DNA of 60,689 bases from CAZWCX01 sp964632945 (GTDB lineage Bacteria > Planctomycetota > MHYJ01 > WSZJ01 > CAZWCX01), in the NCBI GenBank assembly GCA_964632945.1, contig CAZWCX010000034.1:1-60689 (forward strand), read 5' to 3'. The position numbers and the translations under genes are program-made. This document shows positions 51,556 through 59,039 of the stretch, in pieces (within the stretch, counting starts at the first letter, position 1; each line of letters opens with the position of its first letter). The notes under the pieces are model-generated. The model saw only the letters and a program-made list of their open reading frames with translations. It was not told the DNA's origin and searched no databases.

Positions 51556-52476
51556 CTACTTCCGGTGCTCCATCCAGAGATCGACGAAGGCCTTGTAGTT
51601 TCCCGCGATCTCGCGGACGGCCGCGGCCCGGTCGAACTTCTTGTCCTTCAATCCCTTCAGGGCGTCCCAGAAGACCGTGCGGCCGACGGCGAAGCCGATC
51701 ACGCCTTCGATCTTCGCGCCCACCTTGAGCCACTCCCGGACCTTGTCCTTGTTTTCGCCGCGCCCGAGCACGATGATCCCGACCGCGGAGCGTCCGGGAC
51801 CGGTGCGCGCCGCGCGCGAGACCTTGGTGGCGTCGTCGGGGCGTTCCACGCCCTCCAATTTCCAGACGTCGGGCTCGACCCCCGCCTTCTGGATCTGCCC
51901 GATCGCCTGCGCCATCAGCGTGGGCCGCTGCTCGATGTCGTACTTCGACTTGTCGCCGCCGGCCTTCTGCAACTGCGCCGGGGTCGCCGGCACGAGCAGT
52001 TCGAACATGTACTTGTAGCCCTGCTTCTGGCAGAAGTCGCCGAGCGTCTTCAGGCGCGCGCCCTGGCGCTGATTCATCGTCGCGTCCGCCTCGGGGTTCC
52101 AGCGCACCAGGCACTTCACCAGCGTCGGCCTGTACTTGTCGATGTGCGCCGAGAATTCCGGGCCGTACTCGAAATCGAACTCGTCCTGGCCGCTCTTCTC
52201 GACCGGCATCGCGAAGGCGATCCCGTTCTTGCGCGCGTCCTGCAGCACCGCGTCGCCGAACTGCTCGTCGCACAGGACGGCCGAGCGGTCGCGCGGCACG
52301 CCCATCTCGAGGGCGGCCTTGAAGCCGTCGTACACGACGTCCTTGTAGGATGCGATTTCCTTCGTCTCCGCCGGCGTCGGCGCGCGATCCTTGATGCCGA
52401 ACAGGCCGGACTGGAACGATCCGCGGTGGTCGAACGGAAGGACCAGCAAGTCCTTCGTGTAGCCGATGTTGGTCAT
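51556..52476 (-). CDS. DUF2090/IolC-C-type class I aldolase
   Basis: The product is 306 residues. It begins MTNIGYTKDLLVLPFDHRGS, the signature of the DUF2090 family related to the C-terminal aldolase of IolC and to tagatose bisphosphate aldolase. VRWNPEADATMNQRQ and EPDVWKLEGV are family landmarks; the Lys in KLEGV is the Schiff-base candidate. It probably cleaves a phosphorylated sugar acid or ketose; the substrate is not defined. The start at 52476 is chosen because GGAGG is spaced for it rather than for the ATG at 52485. A plausible promoter lies 30 bases upstream. Confidence 0.78.
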   Translation of the reverse strand: MTNIGYTKDLLVLPFDHRGSFQSGLFGIKDRAPTPAETKEIASYKDVVYDGFKAALEMGVPRDRSAVLCDEQFGDAVLQDARKNGIAFAMPVEKSGQDEFDFEYGPEFSAHIDKYRPTLVKCLVRWNPEADATMNQRQGARLKTLGDFCQKQGYKYMFELLVPATPAQLQKAGGDKSKYDIEQRPTLMAQAIGQIQKAGVEPDVWKLEGVERPDDATKVSRAARTGPGRSAVGIIVLGRGENKDKVREWLKVGAKIEGVIGFAVGRTVFWDALKGLKDKKFDRAAAVREIAGNYKAFVDLWMEHRK

Positions 52477-52512
52477 GGCGGGCATGCCTCCGAATATCGA
52501 GTGCGGGGCTAC

Positions 52513-52540
52513 AGTAAATCTTTTCACCCCGGCCTGGCAA
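52513..52540 (-). promoter_or_regulatory. Sigma-70-type promoter of the aldolase gene
   Basis: On the minus strand TTGCCA (52540-52535) and TTTACT (52518-52513) are 16 bases apart, in an A/T-rich patch. The predicted start is about 30 bases before the ATG. Confidence 0.45.
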
Positions 52541-52549
52541 TCCTAAACT
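52521..52549 (+). promoter_or_regulatory. Weak sigma-70-type promoter of the mltA-like gene
   Basis: TTTTCA (52521-52526) and TAAACT (52544-52549) are 17 bases apart. It overlaps the divergent aldolase promoter, so the two could compete. Confidence 0.35.
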
Positions 52550-52587
52550 AACGCGGACTCCCCCTGTGTACGCCGAGGAGACGCGCC

Positions 52588-53796
52588 ATGACCCGATCGG
52601 CCCGCTGGACGGCCCTGCTCATTCTGCCCCTGCTTCTGCTTGGCTGTCGCAGCAAGCCCGCGCCCGCCGAGGTCAAGGATTACGCCCGCCCCCTGCCCGC
52701 CGGCATGATGGCGTTGGAGAAGATCGACCCGTCGCAGTACCCGGACTTCGGGCGCGGATTCCTCCATGACCCCGCGGGGCTGCTTGCCTCGATCGAGAAC
52801 AGCATGCTCTGGTTCAGCAAACCGTCGTCCAAGAAGCCGTATCCGTACCTGGACGTCAGCCACGACCGCGCGAAGCGCTCGCTCGAGTCGTTCAAGCGAT
52901 TGGTGCAGACCGCGAAGTCGCCGGAGGAGCTGAATCAGGGAATCGTGTCCGGGTTCGACGTCTACCGGTCGGTCGGGTACGACGGCCGGGGCACCGTCTT
53001 CTACACCGGCTACTGCGAGCCGATCTATCGCGGCAGCCGCACGCCGACGGCGACGTTCAACGTGCCGATCTATCGCCTGCCTCCCGACCTGGTGAAAGGG
53101 GACGGCGGGGTCTGCCTCGGCCGCAAGACCCCGGAGGGCGGACTCGTGCCCTACTACACGCGACGGGAGATCGATACGCTGAAAACGTTGGCCGGAAAGG
53201 GGCTGGAGATCGCCTACCTCTCGAGCAAACTGGAAGCGTATATCTGCCATGTGCAAGGGAGCGCGCGGGTCAAGCTCGACGACGGCACCGAGTTGCGCCT
53301 CGGCTACGCCGGGAAGAACGAGCACGCCTACACGAGCATGGGGGCCTTGCTGGTGAACGACGGCCGGGTGCCGCGGGACAAGATGTCGCTCACCGCGATC
53401 AAGGAGTACTTCGCCGCGCACCCGGAGGAGCTGGACTACTACATGTACCAGAACCCCAGCTACGTATTCTTTCAGGAGAACCAGGGCGGCCCGTTCGGGT
53501 GCCTGGGCGTCGCGGTGACGCCGTACCACAGCGTGGCGACCGACAAGGCGGTCTTTCCGGCCGGGTCGATGGCCTTCTACGATACCGTGGTGCCGGCCTA
53601 CACGAGCCCGGACACGATCGGGTTCACCCCGATGGGACGGTTCGCGCTCGACCAGGACCGCGGCGGCGCGATCCGCTCGGCGGGGCGCAGCGATATTTTT
53701 CTCGGCACCGGGCCCCCGGCGGAACGGTTGGCGGGGTTCACGCAGAACGAGGGAAAGCTGTACTACGTGTTCGTGAAGGAAGGGACCGCGCCGTAG
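52588..53796 (+). CDS. mltA: MltA-type lytic murein transglycosylase, lipoprotein
   Basis: The product is 402 residues. A lipoprotein signal ends LLLLGC. MltA-domain signatures follow: FYTGYCEPIYRGSRTPT, FNVPIYRLPPDL, YYTRREID, LEAYICHVQGSARVKLDDG, MSLTAIKEYFAAHPEE and QNPSYVFFQE. The 3D domain at the end (MGRFALDQDRGGAIRSAGRS, then DIFLGTG) carries the catalytic Asp. It cleaves peptidoglycan glycan strands to 1,6-anhydro products. It shows the cell makes peptidoglycan and has an outer membrane. It is a single gene. Confidence 0.9.
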   Translation: MTRSARWTALLILPLLLLGCRSKPAPAEVKDYARPLPAGMMALEKIDPSQYPDFGRGFLHDPAGLLASIENSMLWFSKPSSKKPYPYLDVSHDRAKRSLESFKRLVQTAKSPEELNQGIVSGFDVYRSVGYDGRGTVFYTGYCEPIYRGSRTPTATFNVPIYRLPPDLVKGDGGVCLGRKTPEGGLVPYYTRREIDTLKTLAGKGLEIAYLSSKLEAYICHVQGSARVKLDDGTELRLGYAGKNEHAYTSMGALLVNDGRVPRDKMSLTAIKEYFAAHPEELDYYMYQNPSYVFFQENQGGPFGCLGVAVTPYHSVATDKAVFPAGSMAFYDTVVPAYTSPDTIGFTPMGRFALDQDRGGAIRSAGRSDIFLGTGPPAERLAGFTQNEGKLYYVFVKEGTAP

Positions 53797-53814
53797 GCGC
53801 CTCGCCCCGATCGC

Positions 53815-54546
53815 CTACAGGATATCCTCCGCGTCGAGCCGCTTCACCGCCGCGTTGAGGAGGGGCCGGGGGAGGACGATGACCATCACCAGCGGGACGC
53901 ATCCGCAGACCGATCCGGCGGCGATCAGGATACCCACCAGCATGGCGAAGGAAAGCCCGATCGCGCCGCCGACCGTGCGCGCGTTCGCCGACGCCCAAAT
54001 CCCGACCGCGGCCCCGAACCAGGCGACGAGCGCCGTGCTCCCCCACAGGAGCAGCGAGAACAGGAGCGGGAGCGCGTTTTCCAGCAGGTCGGAGCCGGCG
54101 CGCCAACCCGATCCCGAGGAGGCGCCCAGGAGGCTTCCCCCGACCAGGTACGCGGGGAAGCCGAGGGCGAGCATGTGGATCATCGGGCGCATGCGCGCGG
54201 CCAGGACGCCCGCGACCATGCGGTCGCGGGGATAGGGCGCCACCAGGAGCTGGGTCAGCGTCTCCCGCTCCCGTTCGCCCGCCAGCCAGACCGCCGTGGT
54301 GGCCGGCGACCAGAAGACGCACACCAGATGGACGAGCAGGTTGACGATCATGGCCGCGGGCCAGCCGAGGTCCTGCGCCGGGTGGAACCGGTCGATCGCG
54401 ATCGCGGCGAGGGCCAGGTAGATCAACCCGAGGCACCCGTACGCCAGGATGCGGGTGGCCGTCGCCATGCCGCCCCGGCGGTCGCGTTCGACTTCGTAAA
54501 ACGGGTTCCCCGCATACTTGGAGTCGAGCGGATCTCTCCAGGCCAC
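53815..54546 (-). CDS. ABC-2-type membrane permease-like protein
   Basis: The product is 243 residues with about six membrane segments. Examples are AYGCLGLIYLALAAIAI, MIVNLLVHLVCVFW, LLFSLLLWGSTALVAWFGAA and VGILIAAGSVCGCVPLV. The motif ERERETLTQLLVAPYPRDRM, in the loop after segment 2, resembles the ABC-2 permease signature ExExxTLxxLLxxP. No ATPase gene is adjacent. The GTG at 54546 has GGAGAA at good spacing; the open frame continues upstream without a better start. It converges on the mltA gene. Confidence 0.68.
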   Translation of the reverse strand: MAWRDPLDSKYAGNPFYEVERDRRGGMATATRILAYGCLGLIYLALAAIAIDRFHPAQDLGWPAAMIVNLLVHLVCVFWSPATTAVWLAGERERETLTQLLVAPYPRDRMVAGVLAARMRPMIHMLALGFPAYLVGGSLLGASSGSGWRAGSDLLENALPLLFSLLLWGSTALVAWFGAAVGIWASANARTVGGAIGLSFAMLVGILIAAGSVCGCVPLVMVIVLPRPLLNAAVKRLDAEDIL

Positions 54547-54652
54547 GGGCGGTTCTCCGTCGGCGGGCGGGCTGCGTCCGGTCGGACTGTACGGGGCGGG
54601 GAGGACCGGGGTCAAGCCAATTGCCGCGCTCGTGCCGAAGTCTTGGCCTTCC

Positions 54653-54682
54653 TTGACACCCCGGAAACGGCGCCGCTAGAAT
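54653..54682 (+). promoter_or_regulatory. Sigma-70-type promoter of the GMC operon
   Basis: TTGACA (54653-54658) and TAGAAT (54677-54682) are 18 bases apart. The start would fall near 54689, about 27 bases before the ATG. Confidence 0.7.
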
Positions 54683-54715
54683 CGGCCCGCCCGACCCTGC
54701 GCCCCGGAGTCTCCC

Positions 54716-55174
54716 ATGGCCGACTCGTCCGCCTCCTTTGCATTCCCGCCCCACACACGGCGCGTGCTGGGCGCTCTCGTCGACGCCGTCGTTCCGCACT
54801 CGCCCGGCGTCGCCATCGATCCCGTCGAGCCGGTGGTTCGCTGGATCGAGGAGATGATGGTCTGTTTCCCGCGGCACCTCCAGCGCCTGTTCCCGGTGGG
54901 GTTGTGGGTGTTGGAGTTCCTCCCGCCCGTGTTCCTCCTGCGCCCGCGCCGGATGTCGGGGCTGAATCGCGAGGATCGCCGGCGCTACGTGCGCGGGTGG
55001 CTGGAAAGCCGCTGGTCGCTTCGCCGGGACTTCATCAAGGGATTCACCGGCATCGTCCTGATGGGGTACTACGCTCTGCCCGAGGTGCTGCGCCACCTCG
55101 GCATCGACCATCAGGAGTACCTGGACCGCAAGCGCGCCGAGCGGGAGAAGCTGCTTGGTCATCCAATATCGTGA
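54716..55174 (+). CDS. Gluconate-2-dehydrogenase subunit-3-like protein
   Basis: The product is 152 residues. The pattern RRVLGALVDAVVPHSPGVAI at the N-terminus and its position directly before a GMC oxidoreductase gene match the small subunit of membrane gluconate and related sugar or alcohol dehydrogenases. Many such subunits have a Tat signal; none is obvious here. It probably stabilises the catalytic subunit. The downstream gene starts 20 bases before its stop, implying coupled translation. Confidence 0.62.
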   Translation: MADSSASFAFPPHTRRVLGALVDAVVPHSPGVAIDPVEPVVRWIEEMMVCFPRHLQRLFPVGLWVLEFLPPVFLLRPRRMSGLNREDRRRYVRGWLESRWSLRRDFIKGFTGIVLMGYYALPEVLRHLGIDHQEYLDRKRAEREKLLGHPIS

Positions 55175-56678
55175 CCACACGCGGGACCTCGAGGTCGACG
55201 CGGATGTGGTCGTGGTCGGCTCGGGGGCCGGCGGCGCATGCGCGGCCGCGGAACTGGCCGAGGGGGGGCTGTCGGTGGTCCTGCTCGAGGAGGGGGGCTT
55301 CCACGGCACGCGCGAGTTCACCGCCGAGGCCGGGAAGATGATCCGCACGCTCTATCGCGATTGCGGCGCCACCTTCATGCTCGGCCGTCCCGGCATCCCC
55401 TACGTCGAAGGGCGCTGCGTCGGCGGCTCGACCGTCATCAACGGCGGCATGTGCTGGCGAACACCGGAGCGCTTCCTCAAGCGGTGGGCGTGGGAAACCG
55501 GCGTCCAGGACGTCGATCCGCAGCGTCTCGTGCCCTACTTCCAGAAGGTGGAGGAACGCATCCACGTCGCGCCGCAGGACCCCGGCACGACCGGGAAGGA
55601 CGACGAACTGTTCGTCCGCGGGGCGCGCGCGGTCGGCCAGGAGCCGACGCCCAACCGGCGCAACCAGCACCATTGCATGGGCTCGAACAACTGCGCGCTC
55701 GGTTGTCCCACCGGCGGCAAGCAGTCGACGCTCGTCACCTACGTCCCGCGCGTCGAGCGCGCCGGCGGGCGCATCTACTCCGACGTCAAGGTCGTGCGCA
55801 TCCTGACCGAGAACGGCCGCGCGGTCGGCGTGGAAGGGGACGTTCTGGACCGAGCCACGCGGCGTCCGATCCGCAAGGCGCGCGTGCGCTCGCGCATCGT
55901 CGTCCTGGCTTGCGGCGCCGTGCAGACCCCGGCGCTGCTCTTGCGCAACCGCCTGGCAAACTCCAGCGGCCAGGTCGGGCGCAATCTGATGATCCACCCC
56001 AACGCCAAGCTGCTGGGAATCTTCGACGAGGAAGTGCGCCCCTGGGAGGGCGTCCACCAGGCCCACCAGCTCCACTCCTACCTCGAAGAAGGGCTCAACT
56101 TCGCCATCGCCTACGTTCCGCCCTCGATCGTGGCGCTCGGCTCCCGCGTCATCGGCGAGGAGTCGCTGGCGATCTTCGAGCAGTTCTCGCGCTCCGTGAT
56201 CTCCGGCGTGCTGGTCGAGGACACCACGCGCGGCCGCGTGATCGCCGGTCCGGGGGGAACGCCCCTGGTCTCCTACTTCCTCAACCGGCAGGATGCGCGC
56301 CAGGTGGTCCGCGGGGCGGCGATCCTGGCGGAACTCCTCTTCGCGGCCGGCGCGAAGCGGATCCTCATGCCGTTCCACTTCATCCCCGAATTGACCCGCC
56401 CGGACCAGATCCCGCGCCTGTGGGAACGGGAGATCTCCCCGGCGGAGATGGAATTGATCACGGTTCACCTGATGGGCACCTGCCGGATGGGCTCCGACCG
56501 CAGGCGCTCGGTCGTGGACAGCTACGGCGAGTCGCACGACGTGCGCGGGCTCTTCCTCGCCGACGCCAGCCTTTTTCCCACCCCCATCGGCGTCAACCCG
56601 ATGGAGACGATCATGATGCTCGCCACCCGCCAGGCCGACTACATCTTGAACCGGCGGGCGAACTACCTGAGCCGGTGA
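55155..56678 (+). CDS. GMC-family flavin dehydrogenase with a three-Cys motif
   Basis: The product is 507 residues. The FAD-binding GSGAGGACAAAELAE lies near residue 22, GGSTVINGGMCWRTP follows, and the active-site region shows HLMGTCRMG and GVNPMETIMML with the usual His and Asn. HHCMGSNNCALGCP contains Cys174, Cys180 and Cys184, resembling the [3Fe-4S] site of FAD-dependent sugar dehydrogenases. It likely oxidises a polyol, sterol or sugar alcohol and passes electrons to the respiratory chain. The TTG start has GGAGAAG upstream. It is operonic with the subunit-3-like gene and followed 4 bases later by the phosphodiesterase-family gene. Confidence 0.85.
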   Translation: MVIQYRDHTRDLEVDADVVVVGSGAGGACAAAELAEGGLSVVLLEEGGFHGTREFTAEAGKMIRTLYRDCGATFMLGRPGIPYVEGRCVGGSTVINGGMCWRTPERFLKRWAWETGVQDVDPQRLVPYFQKVEERIHVAPQDPGTTGKDDELFVRGARAVGQEPTPNRRNQHHCMGSNNCALGCPTGGKQSTLVTYVPRVERAGGRIYSDVKVVRILTENGRAVGVEGDVLDRATRRPIRKARVRSRIVVLACGAVQTPALLLRNRLANSSGQVGRNLMIHPNAKLLGIFDEEVRPWEGVHQAHQLHSYLEEGLNFAIAYVPPSIVALGSRVIGEESLAIFEQFSRSVISGVLVEDTTRGRVIAGPGGTPLVSYFLNRQDARQVVRGAAILAELLFAAGAKRILMPFHFIPELTRPDQIPRLWEREISPAEMELITVHLMGTCRMGSDRRRSVVDSYGESHDVRGLFLADASLFPTPIGVNPMETIMMLATRQADYILNRRANYLSR

Positions 56679-56682
56679 GCCG

Positions 56683-58059
56683 ATGCGCCCGGTCCTGCTG
56701 CTGAATGTGGTCGGGCTGACGCCCGCCCTGCTCGCGCACGCCCCGCGCCTGTCGGCGCTCGCGCGCGACGGGTTCTCCTGCCCGCTGACGCCGGTGCTGC
56801 CGGCGGTGACCTGTAGCGTCCAGTCGACGCTGCTGACCGGCAGCCTGCCCCGCGCTCACGGGATCGTCGGGAACGGATGGTACTTTCGCGACCTGGCGGA
56901 GGTCTGGTTCTGGCGCCAGTCGAACCGGCTCGTGGGCGGGGAGAAGCTGTGGGATGCGGCGCGCGCGCGGCATCCGGGGCTGCGCGTGGCGCAGCTCTTC
57001 TGGTGGTACAACATGCACACGACCTGCGAAATCGCGGTGACGCCGCGGCCCGCGTATCCGGCCGACGGCCGCAAGATCCCCGACGTGTACACGCAGCCCG
57101 CCGACCTCGGACGCGCGCTCCAGGACGCCCTCGGACCGTTCCCGCTCTTCCGCTTCTGGGGACCGAAGGCGGACCTCGTGTCGACCCGCTGGATCGCCGA
57201 CGCGGCGCTGCGCATCCTCGCGCAGGAGCGTCCGGGGCTGCTCCTCGTCTACCTGCCGCATCTCGACTACGGGTTGCAGCGGCTGGGGCCGGCGCATCCG
57301 TCGATTCCCGCGGAGGTGGGCGCCGTCGACGCCGAGGCGGGTCGCCTCGCCGACGCCGCGCGCGAGGCGGGATACGCGGTCGTGGCGCTCTCGGAATACG
57401 GCATCACCGCGGTGCGCGACGCCGTGCACGTGAACCGGGCGTTGCGGGAGGCCGGGTTCCTCGCCGTGCATCGGCCCGCGGTCGGCGGCGAGCTGCTCGA
57501 CGCGGGGGCCTCGCGCGCGTTCGCGGTCAGCGATCACCAGGTGGCCCACGTGTACGTGCGCGACCCGGGGGACGTGGCGGCCGTGAAGGAGCGTCTCGAA
57601 CGCATCGACGGAATCGAACGCGTCCTCGACGAGGCCGGGAAGCGCGACGCCGGACTCGATCACCCGCGCGCCGGCGAACTCGTCGCGATCGCCGCCCCCG
57701 ATCGCTGGTTCTCCTACTACTACTGGCACGACGACGCGCTCGCCCCGGACTTCGCCCGCACCGTCGACATCCACCGCAAGCCGGGATACGACCCGGTCGA
57801 GCTCTTCACCGACCCGGCGAAGCCGCTGATGACGCTGCGCGTGGCGGCGAAACTGGCGCGGAAGGCCCTCGGCTTCCGCACGCTCATGGACGTGATCCCG
57901 CTCGACACGCGGCTGGTGCGCGGCAGCCACGGCCGACTGCCGGCCGGGGACGCCGAGGGACCGCTGCTGATCTGCTCGGAGCGCGAGGGAGCGCGCGATC
58001 GTCTGCACGCCGTGGAGGCGAAGGAGTTCGTCCTCGGCGTCCTGGGGCGGGTCCGGTGA
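56683..58059 (+). CDS. Nucleotide pyrophosphatase/phosphodiesterase-family protein
   Basis: The product is 458 residues of the alkaline phosphatase superfamily. The nucleophile region is PAVTCSVQSTLLTGSLPRAH with Thr43, followed by GIVGNGWYF. Later ligand motifs are LPHLDYGLQRLG and RGSHGRLPAG. Two usual metal ligands differ: the first Asp is Asn (LLLNVVGL), and the SDHG motif reads SEYGI (237-241). The change appears in both metal half-sites, so the metal requirement or reaction may differ from classical NPP enzymes. It overlaps the GMC operon with a 4-base gap, so the two may act on one pathway. The substrate is unknown. Confidence 0.78.
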   Translation: MRPVLLLNVVGLTPALLAHAPRLSALARDGFSCPLTPVLPAVTCSVQSTLLTGSLPRAHGIVGNGWYFRDLAEVWFWRQSNRLVGGEKLWDAARARHPGLRVAQLFWWYNMHTTCEIAVTPRPAYPADGRKIPDVYTQPADLGRALQDALGPFPLFRFWGPKADLVSTRWIADAALRILAQERPGLLLVYLPHLDYGLQRLGPAHPSIPAEVGAVDAEAGRLADAAREAGYAVVALSEYGITAVRDAVHVNRALREAGFLAVHRPAVGGELLDAGASRAFAVSDHQVAHVYVRDPGDVAAVKERLERIDGIERVLDEAGKRDAGLDHPRAGELVAIAAPDRWFSYYYWHDDALAPDFARTVDIHRKPGYDPVELFTDPAKPLMTLRVAAKLARKALGFRTLMDVIPLDTRLVRGSHGRLPAGDAEGPLLICSEREGARDRLHAVEAKEFVLGVLGRVR

Positions 58060-58075
58060 CGCGCGGCCCGCGACG

Positions 58076-58864
58076 CTACTTCGTTCCTTCCTCTCCCTGG
58101 GGCCGCTTCTTCGGATCCCACTTCTTCCCGTTCTCCTTCCACCACTTCTGGTACGCCTGGAAGGTGGGAAAGGCGTCCCCTTCCTTGAAATCCTGCCCGG
58201 TGAGGTCGCGCAGCGCGGCGAGCACGCGGTCCATCAGGCCGTAGCGCGCGGCCATCTTGTCCGGGTCCGGCGCCCCCGTGGTCTTGCCCGACGACTCGAC
58301 GGTCTCGCCGATCTTGAACAGCCCCTCGACCGTGGGACGGAACCGCAGCCGCGCCAGCGCGTCGATCGCCGCGGCCGTGGGCGCGAAGGTCGGCTTGTCG
58401 AGCGCGGAGGCCCCGGCGCGCGCGATCTTCCCCAGCGGTTCGATCGCCGCGGGATCCTCGCTGTCGCCCAGCGCCGTCAGCACGGCGACGTGCACCTCCT
58501 CGTCCTTCCGGCTGCGTTCCAGCGCGGAGATCAGGAGCGGAGCGCAGCGGCGGTCGTGGTAGGAGCCCAGCGACTTCGCGGCCGCGCGCCGGACCGCGGC
58601 GTCCTCGCCGCTCCCCAGCACGGTGGCGAGCGCCTTGTAGACGGTCGGATGGCGCACCGCCGAGAGTCGCGTCACGGCGCTCTTGCGCTCGTCCGCGTCC
58701 TTGGCCTCCTTCCATTCCGCGTGGAAGGCGTCGAGCGCCGCCTTCGCGTCGGCGGCGGCGGCGTCGGGTTCCTCGGCGGAAAGGGGCAGGGCGAGCGTCG
58801 TCAGGACGAGCAGCAGGGCGGCGAGGCGGGGGCATCGGCGGTCGCGCGGTCGGCCGGCGGTCAT
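58076..58864 (-). CDS. Secreted HEAT-repeat protein
   Basis: The product is 262 residues. A signal peptide (LAALLLVLTTLALPLSA) is followed by HEAT-type helical repeats: RLSAVRHPTVYKALATVLGS, GEDAAVRRAAAKSLGSYHDR and VAVLTALGDSEDPAAIEPLG. The C-terminus is charged (WWKENGKKWDPKKRPQ). GGAGA precedes the ATG at 58864. It is divergent from the PDZ/toroid gene. Exported HEAT proteins are common in Planctomycetota; the partner is unknown. Confidence 0.7.
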   Translation of the reverse strand: MTAGRPRDRRCPRLAALLLVLTTLALPLSAEEPDAAAADAKAALDAFHAEWKEAKDADERKSAVTRLSAVRHPTVYKALATVLGSGEDAAVRRAAAKSLGSYHDRRCAPLLISALERSRKDEEVHVAVLTALGDSEDPAAIEPLGKIARAGASALDKPTFAPTAAAIDALARLRFRPTVEGLFKIGETVESSGKTTGAPDPDKMAARYGLMDRVLAALRDLTGQDFKEGDAFPTFQAYQKWWKENGKKWDPKKRPQGEEGTK

Positions 58865-58964
58865 GGGCGGATCTCCATCGGACACCGGGGCGGTCGCACG
58901 CGAGTCTACCCCGCCCGGGCCGGCGCGGTCAACGGGCCGGCCGGACCCGCCCGGTCGCCGCCGC

Positions 58965-58993
58965 TGGACTTCGACCCGGGGCGCCGCTATCAT
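58965..58993 (+). promoter_or_regulatory. Sigma-70-type promoter of the PDZ/toroid gene
   Basis: TGGACT (58965-58970) and TATCAT (58988-58993) are 17 bases apart. The start would be near 59000, 40 bases before the ATG. Confidence 0.5.
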
Positions 58994-59039
58994 CAACCGT
59001 TCGCCGGACCTCGGATCCGCCCTTCGTGGAGGCTCGCCC

